Shown here one piece after another: positions 1-8,308 of a stretch of 64,000 bases of DNA. The DNA comes from Bauldia litoralis (GTDB taxonomy: Bacteria; Pseudomonadota; Alphaproteobacteria; Rhizobiales; Kaistiaceae), in contig NZ_FMXQ01000007.1 in the NCBI RefSeq assembly GCF_900104485.1, positions 62,001 through 126,000 of the forward strand, read 5' to 3'. The notes below the pieces were generated by a model. The model did not search any database and was not told the origin of the DNA. It saw only the letters and a program-made list of their open reading frames with translations. Position 1 is the first letter of the stretch. Every line of letters starts with the position of its first letter. Made by a program: the position numbers and the translations under genes.

Positions 1-196
1 TCCGGTGATCGAGTCCCGGGAGTAGCTCGGAGTCCTCGGCCGCCCTGCTGCTTTCGAGGATCAGCGCGAGGGCGGGCTCGGGCTTTTCCGCCGGCTTCGT
101 CGTCTGCGCGCTCGTGGATGGCGCTGCGACCCCCATCGCGATCAGCGCTGCGACGAGAGCAAACCGGCGACGGGGATGTGACGGTCGCGATGTCAT
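1..196 (-). CDS. Exported protein of unknown function, 5' part only
   Basis: The first 65 codons of a minus-strand gene run off the left edge of the window. The ATG at 196 opens a classic signal peptide: basic start (RPSHPRRRF), hydrophobic stretch (ALVAALIAMGVAA) and a probable cleavage site near STSAQ at about residue 30. The mature part visible (TKPAEKPEPALALILESS) is proline and glutamate rich at first. It lies downstream of the histidine kinase on the same strand, with a 117-base gap, so it may be co-transcribed. No family can be named from so short a piece. Confidence 0.6.
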   Translation of the reverse strand, partial: MTSRPSHPRRRFALVAALIAMGVAAPSTSAQTTKPAEKPEPALALILESSRAAEDSELLPGLDHR

Positions 197-313
197 GCCT
201 GTGACTCCAACGCTGGGATGACTGGTCCTCAGGGGGCCGAAACGGGCAGGAGGCAGACCCTCCCGTCACGCCGGCAAGTCACACACGCGAATTGCGGCGG
301 TGGAAAGGAGCGG

Positions 314-1702
314 TCAGGCAGTCTGCGCGGCGGGCGGCGGCAAGCGAATCTCGACGCGAAGGCCGCCTTCGGGCCGGTTGGAAAGCGTCATCCCGCCGCC
401 ATGGCCGAGAATGATCGAGCGGGCGATCGACAGGCCGAGGCCGACGCCGCCGGTCTCGCGGCTCCGCGAGGTCTCCAGCCGGACGAAAGGCTTGAACACC
501 TCCTCGACGCGATCCGCGGGGATGCCGGGGCCGTCGTCATCGACCGTGATGATCGGCCCGGCCTTGGTATCGGCGAGCGTGACGCGGGCGCGCTTGCCGT
601 AGCGGACGGCATTTTCGAGCACGTTGCCGATGGCACGCTTGATCGCTGTCGGCCGGCAGGAATAGGGGAGCCGACCGCCGCCGGTGAAGGTTACCTGGTG
701 GCCGAGCGTCGACTGGTCGTCGACGACGCTTTCGATCAGGGCTTCAAGGTCGACCTGCCGCGCCGATTCCGCCGCGGCGTCGTCGCGGGCGAAGGCCAGC
801 GTCGCCTCGGTCATCCGCTGCATGTCGTCGAGGGTCGCCGACATCCGGGTCCGCGCCTCCTCGTCGTCGAGCAGTTCGGCGCGCAGCTTGAGCGAGGTGA
901 TCGGCGTGCGCAGGTCGTGGCCGATCGCCGCCAGCATCCGCGTGCGGTCGGCGATGAATCGCTCCAGCCGGTCCTGCATCCGGTTGAAGGCGGAGGTCAG
1001 CCGTCGCACCTCGTTGGGGCCGGTCTCAGGCAGCGGCTTCGACGGGCCACCGAGGCCGAAAGCCTCGACGCTCTTGGCGAGCGCCGCGAGGGGAAGTGTT
1101 ACGCGCCGCACGGTGAAGCCGATGATCAGCAGGATCGCGGCCGCCATCAGCAGCGCGGAGATGATCGTGGGCCAGGGGAACGGGACCTGCTCGGCCCGAA
1201 TCCGGGTCTGGGCGTTAAGCCAGCCGCCGTCGGGAAAGGGCACCGAGGCCCGCACGTCATAGTCCGGGTCGGCATAGGGGTGGTCGCGGCCGGGGCCGTG
1301 CTTCGGTCCGTCCCGCGGTCCCCTGGTCTGCTTGCCCTTGTCGTCGACGAGGGCGATGCGCGGCGGTTCGCGCAACTGCATCTGGAACATCCGGTCGAAG
1401 GGCGCATTGGCCGCCTCCGCTCCGGGATCCGCCTTTTCGACGGCGCTGTTGTTGCTGATCCAGTAGCGGATGCGCGGCGACGTGGCGGCCACCGCCAGCG
1501 CCGGCCGCGTATCCTTCGGCGAACTGGCAAGCACCCGCACGACCGACGCCATGTTGCCGAGCAGGCCCGCCCGGTTGGCGACGCGCACCGCGTCCTCGCG
1601 GTCGCCGGTGAAGAGCAGGAAGCTCACCCCCTGCGCCACGACCAGCGCGCCGATCAGCAGCGCGACGAGCTGCCCGCCGAGACTTTTCGGCAGCACCCTC
1701 AT
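314..1702 (-). CDS. Sensor histidine kinase, EnvZ-like
   Basis: A 462-residue membrane sensor kinase. Segments: transmembrane helix at about 8-31, periplasmic sensor region at 32-176, second helix at about 177-198, HAMP linker at 199-250, and dimerisation/phosphoacceptor box GHDLRTPITS with His262. The ATPase domain follows, with N-box around 361 (NVLENAVRYG), G1 box DDDGPGIP near 388 and G2 box GGVGLGLS near 418. All catalytic boxes look intact. A longer reading frame begins at 1750, but the ATG at 1702 overlaps the response-regulator stop as ATGA and begins directly before the first membrane helix, so it is the better start. The periplasmic part contains a charged GPRDGPKHGPGRDHP stretch; its signal is unknown. 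Partner: the adjacent regulator. Confidence 0.93.
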   Translation of the reverse strand: MRVLPKSLGGQLVALLIGALVVAQGVSFLLFTGDREDAVRVANRAGLLGNMASVVRVLASSPKDTRPALAVAATSPRIRYWISNNSAVEKADPGAEAANAPFDRMFQMQLREPPRIALVDDKGKQTRGPRDGPKHGPGRDHPYADPDYDVRASVPFPDGGWLNAQTRIRAEQVPFPWPTIISALLMAAAILLIIGFTVRRVTLPLAALAKSVEAFGLGGPSKPLPETGPNEVRRLTSAFNRMQDRLERFIADRTRMLAAIGHDLRTPITSLKLRAELLDDEEARTRMSATLDDMQRMTEATLAFARDDAAAESARQVDLEALIESVVDDQSTLGHQVTFTGGGRLPYSCRPTAIKRAIGNVLENAVRYGKRARVTLADTKAGPIITVDDDGPGIPADRVEEVFKPFVRLETSRSRETGGVGLGLSIARSIILGHGGGMTLSNRPEGGLRVEIRLPPPAAQTA

Positions 1703-2424
1703 TTCGGTCGTTCCTCGACATCGCAGGCCAGCACATAGCCGCCGCCCCACACCGTCTTGACGATGGTCGGCGCCTTAGGGTCCGCCTCGATCTTCTTGCG
1801 CAGCCGGCTGATCTGGTTGTCGATCGACCGCTCGAACGGTTCGAGCGACCGACCGCTGGTCAGGTCGAGAAGCTGGTCGCGCGACAGCACCATATGCGGC
1901 CGGCGGACGAAGACCGTCAGCAGGCGATACTCGGTCGTTGACAGCGGGATGGCGACGCCGTCCTCGCCGACGATCTCCCGCCGGGCGGTGTCGAGGGTCC
2001 AGCGGTCGAACCGGATTTCAGCATTCTTCGGCTGCTCGGTCTGGCGCGGCAGGGCACGCGAGCGCCGCAGCACCGCCTTGACCCGGGCCAGCAATTCGCG
2101 CGGATTGAACGGCTTGGTGACATAGTCGTCGGCGCCGATCTCGAGCCCGACCACCCGGTCGGTATCCTCGGCCATCGCGGTCAGGAGGATGACCGGCAGG
2201 TCGGTGGTCTCACGCACGAAGCGGCAGAGCGACAGCCCGTCCTCGCCGGGCATCATGATGTCGAGCACCACCAGGTCGATGGCATTGGTCTTGAGCAGGC
2301 GCCGCATCTCGACGCCGCCATTCGCCGTCGAGGTCCGCATGCCGGACTTGGCGAGATACTTGGCCAGCGGCTCGCGGATATCGGCTGAATCGTCGACGAT
2401 CAGGATGTGTGGCGAGGTTTCCAT
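1699..2424 (-). CDS. OmpR-family response regulator
   Basis: A 241-residue two-component response regulator. The receiver domain (about 6-120) has the acidic pair DD at 11-12, phosphoacceptor Asp55 in VVLDIMMPGEDG, the switch Thr near 83 (ILLTAMAED) and the invariant Lys near 105 (DYVTKPF). A winged-helix OmpR/PhoB DNA-binding domain follows (about 138-235: STTEYRLLTVF, then DNQISRLRKKIE). It is the first gene of a two-gene operon with the kinase (4-base overlap) and is divergent from the EF-hand/YHYH genes. The 199-base region between holds repeats that could be its binding site, so control of the divergent genes is a reasonable inference, not shown. Confidence 0.95.
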   Translation of the reverse strand: METSPHILIVDDSADIREPLAKYLAKSGMRTSTANGGVEMRRLLKTNAIDLVVLDIMMPGEDGLSLCRFVRETTDLPVILLTAMAEDTDRVVGLEIGADDYVTKPFNPRELLARVKAVLRRSRALPRQTEQPKNAEIRFDRWTLDTARREIVGEDGVAIPLSTTEYRLLTVFVRRPHMVLSRDQLLDLTSGRSLEPFERSIDNQISRLRKKIEADPKAPTIVKTVWGGGYVLACDVEERPK

Positions 2425-2488
2425 GACGTGTTAATCGCCCCTCCAACCGGCTTCTGCGAGGCCGGTTTTGGCCCGTTTACCGGAAAAG

Positions 2489-2536
2489 ATGTAACGCTTT
2501 GTATCAGCCCGCCTTCCTGCCAACCCTCGATACAAA
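2489..2536. promoter_or_regulatory. Candidate response-regulator operator
   Basis: In the gap between the regulator and the EF-hand gene, GTAAC (2491-2495) and GTATC (2501-2505) form a direct repeat of exactly one helical turn. TTTGTATC (2498-2505) is repeated inverted as GATACAAA at 2529-2536. OmpR-family proteins typically bind 10-11 base direct repeats, and GTAAC-like half sites are known for OmpR and RstA. The assignment is inference from spacing and position. Confidence 0.4.
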
Positions 2537-2623
2537 CCGGGGGATCTGAGCCACACGCTTTCGCTCGATCACCCCTATCTCCCGGTCTGTCCACCCCCGG
2601 ACGTGTATGGAAGGAAGATTACG

Positions 2624-3370
2624 ATGAACACACGCAGCAAAGTTCTTGTCGCAGCCTTGATGGCCTCCGCCGTCGGCATCGCGGCCACCCCGAGCTTCGC
2701 CGATGCCGGAGACGGCATGCGCAAGCAGCCGCAGCAGATGGCTCACCGCGATGACGACCGTCGCGGCGACGAGCATCGCCGCGGCGGCCCCGGCCACCAC
2801 GGTGCCGGCGATCGCGACGGTCACGGCCCCCGCGGTCCGGGCGGTCCCGGCGGCATGGGCGACGGCCCGCGTGGCGGCATGCCCGAGATCCTGATCGAGC
2901 GGTTCGATGTCAATGAGGACGGAACCATCACCGCCGAGGAGATCGCCACGGTGAATGCCGAGCGCGTCGGCGAGTATGACACGGACGGAAACGGTGCGCT
3001 GTCGCTGGAGGAATTCAAGGCGCTCTGGGCCGACACGATGAACCTTCGCATCGTCCGCGATTTCCAGCAGCTCGATCCGGATGGCGATGCCTCGGTGACC
3101 CTCGAGGAGTACAGTGTCCGCTACGACACCATGCTGGAGCACCTCGACCGCAACGATGACGGCGCGATCGACGAGGCCGAACTGGCTGGCCCGCGGGGCG
3201 GTCCGGGTGGTCCCGGCAAGGGCCACGGCGGTCCGGGAATGGGCAAGGGGCCTGGTCCGGGTAATGGCCCGGGCATGGGCAACGGTCCCGGCGACGGCAT
3301 GGGCAAAGGCCCCGGCAACGGTCCGGGCAAGGGTCCCGGTCCGAAGGGGCCTGCCCCGCAGAACGGCTGA
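2624..3370 (+). CDS. Exported EF-hand calcium-binding protein
   Basis: A 248-residue secreted or periplasmic protein. The signal peptide spans residues 1-26 (MNTRSKVLVAALMASAVG, cleavage near SFA). A His/Arg/Asp/Gly-rich stretch follows at about 33-85, then four EF-hand loops with the DxDxDG pattern at about 95-106 (DVNEDGTITAEE), 119-130 (DTDGNGALSLEE), 151-162 (DPDGDASVTLEE) and 175-186 (DRNDDGAIDEAE). The last 60 residues are a Gly-Pro-Lys-Met-Asn low-complexity tail built on GPG and GKGPG units. The ATG at 2624 is preceded by GGAAGGAAG at a good distance; an in-frame ATG 21 bases upstream would spoil the signal peptide. It probably binds calcium in the envelope. It heads a row of three exported-protein genes divergent from a two-component system. 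Confidence 0.9.
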   Translation: MNTRSKVLVAALMASAVGIAATPSFADAGDGMRKQPQQMAHRDDDRRGDEHRRGGPGHHGAGDRDGHGPRGPGGPGGMGDGPRGGMPEILIERFDVNEDGTITAEEIATVNAERVGEYDTDGNGALSLEEFKALWADTMNLRIVRDFQQLDPDGDASVTLEEYSVRYDTMLEHLDRNDDGAIDEAELAGPRGGPGGPGKGHGGPGMGKGPGPGNGPGMGNGPGDGMGKGPGNGPGKGPGPKGPAPQNG

Positions 3371-3402
3371 CGCCTGACGACGCCGTGATCGGCAACAACG
3401 AG

Positions 3403-3436
3403 CCGCCCGGTCCGCATCGCGGTCCGGGCGGTCTTC
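3403..3436 (+). terminator. Strong hairpin after the EF-hand gene
   Basis: CCGCCCGG (3403-3410) pairs with CCGGGCGG (3424-3431). Inside, CCGC (3412-3415) pairs with GCGG (3419-3422) around an ATC loop, with one T-T mismatch. TCTT follows. It lies between the first and second gene of the row and may be a partial terminator that lowers expression of the downstream genes. Confidence 0.5.
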
Positions 3437-3481
3437 GCCGCAAACGGTCAGGACCTGACTCAACACGGGGACATCGACACC

Positions 3482-4123
3482 ATGCGATACGTGCTTCTCA
3501 CCGGACTCATCGCGAGCCTCGCGGCCCCGGCCGCCATGGCCGAGACCTTTTCGGCCGACGTCTGGGCCGACAACTGGTTCGCCTTGCAGGTGAATGGCGA
3601 AACCGTCGCCGAAGACAGCGTGCCGATCACCACCGAACGCTCGTTCAACGCCGAGAGCTTCTCCTTCGAGGCGGAACGCCCCTTTACGATCGGGTTGATC
3701 GCCAAGGACTTCAGGGAAAACGACAGCGGCCTCGAATATATCGGCACCAACCGCCAGCAGATGGGTGACGGCGGGGTCATCCTGCAGGTCAAGGACGCCA
3801 GCGGCGCCACCGTCGTGGTCAGCGACGCCGGCTGGGACTGCCTGGTGATCCATGAAGCCCCGCTCGACAAGTCCTGCGAGGGCGAAAGCAACCCGGTCGC
3901 CGGTGAGGGCGCCTGCGCCTTCCGGGTGACGGAGGAACCGGCCGGCTGGAGCACCGCGGATTTCGACGCCGCCGGCTGGCAGGCGGCAAGCGTTTTCTCC
4001 GAACGCGAAGTCAGCCCGAAGGACGGCTACGACCGCATCCGCTGGGACGATGCGGCGGAGCTGATCTGGGGACCGGACCTGGAAACCGACAACACCGTGC
4101 TTTGCCGGATAACGGTCGAGTAG
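3482..4123 (+). CDS. Exported beta-rich protein of unknown function
   Basis: A 213-residue protein with a clean signal peptide (MRYVLLTGLIASLAAPAAMA, cleavage after residue 20). The mature part starts ETFSADVWADNWFALQVNG and alternates short predicted strands with aromatic residues, as in jelly-roll or galactose-binding-like folds; ADNWFALYVNG-type starts resemble carbohydrate-binding beta-sandwiches. Cysteines in DCLVIHE, KSCEGE, GACAF and VLCRITVE could form two disulfides in the periplasm. No catalytic motif is visible. It sits between the EF-hand and YHYH genes and is probably expressed with them. The fold suggestion is weak; the secreted nature is well supported. Confidence 0.85.
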   Translation: MRYVLLTGLIASLAAPAAMAETFSADVWADNWFALQVNGETVAEDSVPITTERSFNAESFSFEAERPFTIGLIAKDFRENDSGLEYIGTNRQQMGDGGVILQVKDASGATVVVSDAGWDCLVIHEAPLDKSCEGESNPVAGEGACAFRVTEEPAGWSTADFDAAGWQAASVFSEREVSPKDGYDRIRWDDAAELIWGPDLETDNTVLCRITVE

Positions 4124-4186
4124 ACGGCGTTTGACCCGAACGCAGGCGCAGTGTCCCGCCCGTCACTCCAGCCCGGGGAATTCAAG

Positions 4187-5167
4187 ATGACCAGTCTTCA
4201 CCTGCGACCGCTGACAGCGGTGCTGCCGTTCATCGTTGCCGCTTGCGCCGCCCAATCGGCGGCGGCCCATGATGATCGCTGCGCGGTGATCGCGGCTTCT
4301 GTCGAAGAGGCCGGATTCTCCGACACCGTTTCAGTGATCTGCGAAGGCGGCCACGCCAGCATCGTCTCCGACACCTATCCCGACCACGAGATGATGACCG
4401 GGATCGTCGGCACCAACGAACAGGTTCCGGTGCCGGCGGTCGGCTATGCAGCGCCGATTCCGCTGGAGACCACGCTGCGCGACACCCCGCAGACCCGTGA
4501 CGCGTCGCTTGGCGTCGCGGTCAACGGCGTGCCGATCTATGACTATACCGCCGGTGGCGAGATGACCGAGGCGGACCTCCACCATCATCAGACCCGTCAC
4601 GACACCCTGACCACCCACCAGCTCGACGTCTGTGGCGGTCACGCGGGTCGCGGCGACGACTATCACTATCACGTCAAGCCGACCTGCATGATCGAGCAGA
4701 TGGAGAATGCCGGCGATGATGCCGTCATCGGTTGGGCGTATGACGGTTTCCCGATCTACGGCGACAACAACCCCGACGGGACCGCGATCGCCAAGGGCGA
4801 CCTCGACGTCTGCAACGGCCAGCCGGACGCGACATTCGGCTATCGCTATCACACGTCCGAGGATGCCCCCTACATCGTCCAGTGCCTGATGGGCGAGGTC
4901 GCCGACTTCCGTTCCCTGCCACGGGTGGCGCCGCTCAGGGGAGCCGACGCTGGGCCCGGTCCCACTCCCGGCGTTCCACCGCGCGGCGGTGTCCAGGATC
5001 TCGTCTTCACCGAGAGCGACGATGGCGAGCGCAGGATGGACTACACCTACGAGGGCGAGGCCTATTACATCCACTACAGGCCCTCGGACAGGCCCGATTG
5101 CTACGATTTCGAAACCCGGACCGTCACCAATGGCGGGGCCGTCCAGACGGGCGAATATTGTCGCTGA
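4187..5167 (+). CDS. Exported YHYH-domain protein
   Basis: A 326-residue secreted protein of the YHYH family, named after the motif seen here near residue 160 (DDYHYHVKPTC). The second family hallmark is GWAYDGFPIYG, and GVPIYDY and HHHQTRHD also occur. These His/Tyr/Asp-rich motifs suggest metal binding, but the family function is not established. The start at 4187 places a hydrophobic leader directly at the N-terminus; an ATG 36 bases upstream would add a polar extension. Cleavage could occur near QSAAA-H by signal peptidase I, or at Cys20 if VAAC is a real lipobox. Cysteine pairs occur along the protein, including the last residues (GEYCR). It is last in the EF-hand, beta-protein, YHYH row and is followed by a terminator. 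Confidence 0.9.
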   Translation: MTSLHLRPLTAVLPFIVAACAAQSAAAHDDRCAVIAASVEEAGFSDTVSVICEGGHASIVSDTYPDHEMMTGIVGTNEQVPVPAVGYAAPIPLETTLRDTPQTRDASLGVAVNGVPIYDYTAGGEMTEADLHHHQTRHDTLTTHQLDVCGGHAGRGDDYHYHVKPTCMIEQMENAGDDAVIGWAYDGFPIYGDNNPDGTAIAKGDLDVCNGQPDATFGYRYHTSEDAPYIVQCLMGEVADFRSLPRVAPLRGADAGPGPTPGVPPRGGVQDLVFTESDDGERRMDYTYEGEAYYIHYRPSDRPDCYDFETRTVTNGGAVQTGEYCR

Positions 5168-5209
5168 CGCCGGGTTGCCGGCGGCGCTTCCCCGGGCCGT
5201 CGGGATTGA

Positions 5210-5245
5210 TCGAAGGGCGGATGCGATTCCGCCCTTCGAGTTTCT
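5210..5245 (+). terminator. Rho-independent terminator after the YHYH gene
   Basis: A perfect 11-base stem, CGAAGGGCGGA (5211-5221) with TCCGCCCTTCG (5228-5238), loop TGCGAT, extended by one T-A pair, then GTTTCTC. It ends the plus-strand row that starts at 2624, before the convergent SRPBCC gene. Confidence 0.8.
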
Positions 5246-5274
5246 CGGGTCTGGGCGCTGACCTAGAGCATCGT

Positions 5275-5739
5275 CTAGAGCATCGTCTCGAGCCGGGCGT
5301 AGCTCGCCTCCATGCCTTCCTCCATGCCGGTCGCCAGCATGGCTGTCCGCGCCTCGGCATCGGGGAGGGTCATGCGCAAGGTCAGCAGCGTGCCGTCGCC
5401 ATCCGGCGTGAAGGTCGTCTCGACATGGTTGTCGGGGGTTGGATCGGGCAGGTGCATGCGTTCGACATGGACGATCCGGCTGAAAGGCACGAGCTCGATA
5501 TATTCGCCGGTCAGGTAGAAGCCGCCGCCCTTGCCGTCGCTCCACTCGCAACGCAGCTGGCCGCCCGGCCGCGCTTCGCTGATGCAGACCGGCATCGTCC
5601 AGCCATCCGGGCCGAACAGCCATTTCTGCATGATCTCGGCCTCGGTATGCGCCCGGTAGACGGCTTCCGGCGGGGCGGCGAAACGGCGTTTGACGACGAC
5701 GTGCTTGTCGCCTTCGGTCTCAAGCGTCAGTTGGTTCAT
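5275..5739 (-). CDS. SRPBCC / AHSA1-type protein
   Basis: A 154-residue member of the START-like SRPBCC superfamily, AHSA1 branch. It begins with the typical strand KHVVVKRRFAAPPEAVYRA, then EIMQKWLFGPDGWTMP and the late strands HVETTFTPDGDGTLLTLRMT, and ends with a C-terminal helix (TGMEEGMEASYARLETML). These proteins bind hydrophobic ligands in a deep pocket; the ligand here is unknown. Its ATG overlaps the stop of the ArsR-type regulator gene as ATGA, so the two are translated together, a widespread pairing in Proteobacteria. A 12-base tandem duplication covers the stop codon (5263-5286). Family assignment is secure, biochemical role unknown. Confidence 0.92.
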   Translation of the reverse strand: MNQLTLETEGDKHVVVKRRFAAPPEAVYRAHTEAEIMQKWLFGPDGWTMPVCISEARPGGQLRCEWSDGKGGGFYLTGEYIELVPFSRIVHVERMHLPDPTPDNHVETTFTPDGDGTLLTLRMTLPDAEARTAMLATGMEEGMEASYARLETML

Positions 5740-6074
5740 GGGGTGTCCTTCGGGTTGGTAGCGGTCATCTCGGCCAGCACGTCGTCCAGCCGGTCGTAGT
5801 TGCGGGCCATGGTGTCGCGAAGCATGCCGAGCCACTGGTCGATCGCGGCGACGCCGTCGGGCGCCAGCCGGCACGGCCTTTTCGTGCCGTCGACCCGGCG
5901 GACGATCAGCCCGGCCTGATCGAGAATCTTCAGGTGTCGGGAGACGGCCGGCTGGGTCATCGCGAAGGGTTTGGCGAGTTCCATGACGGTCGCCTCGCCG
6001 AGCGCCAGTCGGGCGAGGATCGCCCGGCGTGTCGGATCGGCAAGGGCGGAAAAGGCGGTATCGAGGTTTTTCAT
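5736..6074 (-). CDS. ArsR-family transcriptional regulator
   Basis: A 112-residue winged-helix repressor. It has the start FSALADPTRRAILARLALGEATVMELA and the recognition region FAMTQPAVSRHLKILDQAGLI, typical of the SdpR-like ArsR branch paired with AHSA1 proteins. The metal-binding cysteines of classical ArsR/SmtB (CVC box) are absent, so it is unlikely to be a metal sensor. A much longer frame reaches to 7091, but that part is antisense to guaB; the ATG at 6074 gives the family's normal length. An AT-rich palindrome directly upstream suggests autorepression of this two-gene operon. Confidence 0.94.
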   Translation of the reverse strand: MKNLDTAFSALADPTRRAILARLALGEATVMELAKPFAMTQPAVSRHLKILDQAGLIVRRVDGTKRPCRLAPDGVAAIDQWLGMLRDTMARNYDRLDDVLAEMTATNPKDTP

Positions 6075-6084
6075 CACGTTGTCC

Positions 6085-6108
6085 TTATATAAACAATTTA
6101 TTATATAA
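6085..6108 (-). promoter_or_regulatory. Probable ArsR operator
   Basis: Two identical self-complementary TTATATAA boxes (6085-6092 and 6101-6108) are separated by 8 bases and begin 10 bases upstream of the ArsR start. The segment is almost pure A/T inside very GC-rich DNA. Position and symmetry fit an operator overlapping the promoter of the arsR-SRPBCC operon. Confidence 0.55.
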
Positions 6109-6198
6109 AGGCGCTGTGATGTCAAGCGTCGAGACGCCGCGAATATCTCGGCGCAACGACCGCCCGGACCCATCGCCAAACCGACCGACAAGACCGCT

Positions 6199-6227
6199 TT
6201 GCCGAATCGTAGGGGACGTGCTAGTGA
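6199..6227 (+). promoter_or_regulatory. Candidate guaB promoter
   Basis: TTGCCG (6199-6204), 17 bases, then TAGTGA (6222-6227), about 85 bases before the guaB start. It resembles a housekeeping-sigma promoter but matches imperfectly; proposed from spacing only. Confidence 0.3.
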
Positions 6228-6311
6228 CCCGCGCCAATTCTTTTCAACGGAGCGCCGCACCCGTGCCAGGTCCTTTCTGGCCGGCGGTGCCCCATTTTCC
6301 GGGAGTTGGCG

Positions 6312-7802
<1,491 letters not shown>

Positions 7803-7863
7803 TCCCGTCCCTTTTTCGCTACTTTTTACCCGCAATCGGGAGGGCCATGGAGCATGAGTCCCA

Positions 7864-8286
7864 ATGAGCCTGACCGTCACTTTTGCGCCCCTGTTCGTCC
7901 AGGTGGCGCTGACCTTTGCGCTGCTTTTGCGCCTCGGACAGTTGCGCACCCGGCTGGTCCGCGGCGGCGTCGTCAACCTGCGCGACTATGCCAACGGCCA
8001 CGACGTCTGGCCGCAGGACGTCAAGAATGTCGCGAATGCCTTCCGCAACCAGTTCGAGCTGCCGGTCCTGTTCTACCTCGTCACCGTCCTGGCCTTTCTC
8101 GCCGGTCGCATGTCGATGGCGCTGCTGGTCTTCTCCTGGCTCTTCGTCGTGACGCGCCTGCTCCATGCGCTGATCTATGGGACGACCAACAACATTCCCC
8201 GACGCTTCGCCGTTTACGCGGCGGGCTTCTTCATCCTGATGGCGATGTGGATCGTCTTCCTGATCAGCGTGGTTGCCCCGCAATGA
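7864..8286 (+). CDS. MAPEG-family membrane protein
   Basis: A 140-residue integral membrane protein with about four hydrophobic helices (FAPLFVQVALTFALLL; LPVLFYLVTVLAFLAG; ALLVFSWLFVVTRLLHALIY; YAAGFFILMAMWIVFLISVV). The cytoplasmic loop motif NAFRNQFELPVLFY matches the MAPEG signature (membrane-associated proteins in eicosanoid and glutathione metabolism). Bacterial members are mostly uncharacterised, some with glutathione transferase or peroxidase activity. Its end overlaps the extended frame of the following methyltransferase, but the accepted starts leave 22 bases between the genes. Confidence 0.88.
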   Translation: MSLTVTFAPLFVQVALTFALLLRLGQLRTRLVRGGVVNLRDYANGHDVWPQDVKNVANAFRNQFELPVLFYLVTVLAFLAGRMSMALLVFSWLFVVTRLLHALIYGTTNNIPRRFAVYAAGFFILMAMWIVFLISVVAPQ

Positions 8287-8308
8287 CTGCACTCCCGGGC
8301 TTTGCCCG

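Noticed and set aside
218-1738. A 506-codon plus-strand frame
   Set aside because: Antisense to the histidine kinase, which has all catalytic boxes.
3180-3370. GGTCCGGG-type DNA repeats as a possible repeat array
   Set aside because: They encode the Gly-Pro-Lys tail of the EF-hand protein in frame; no separate DNA repeat function is needed. No spaced repeats typical of CRISPR were seen anywhere.
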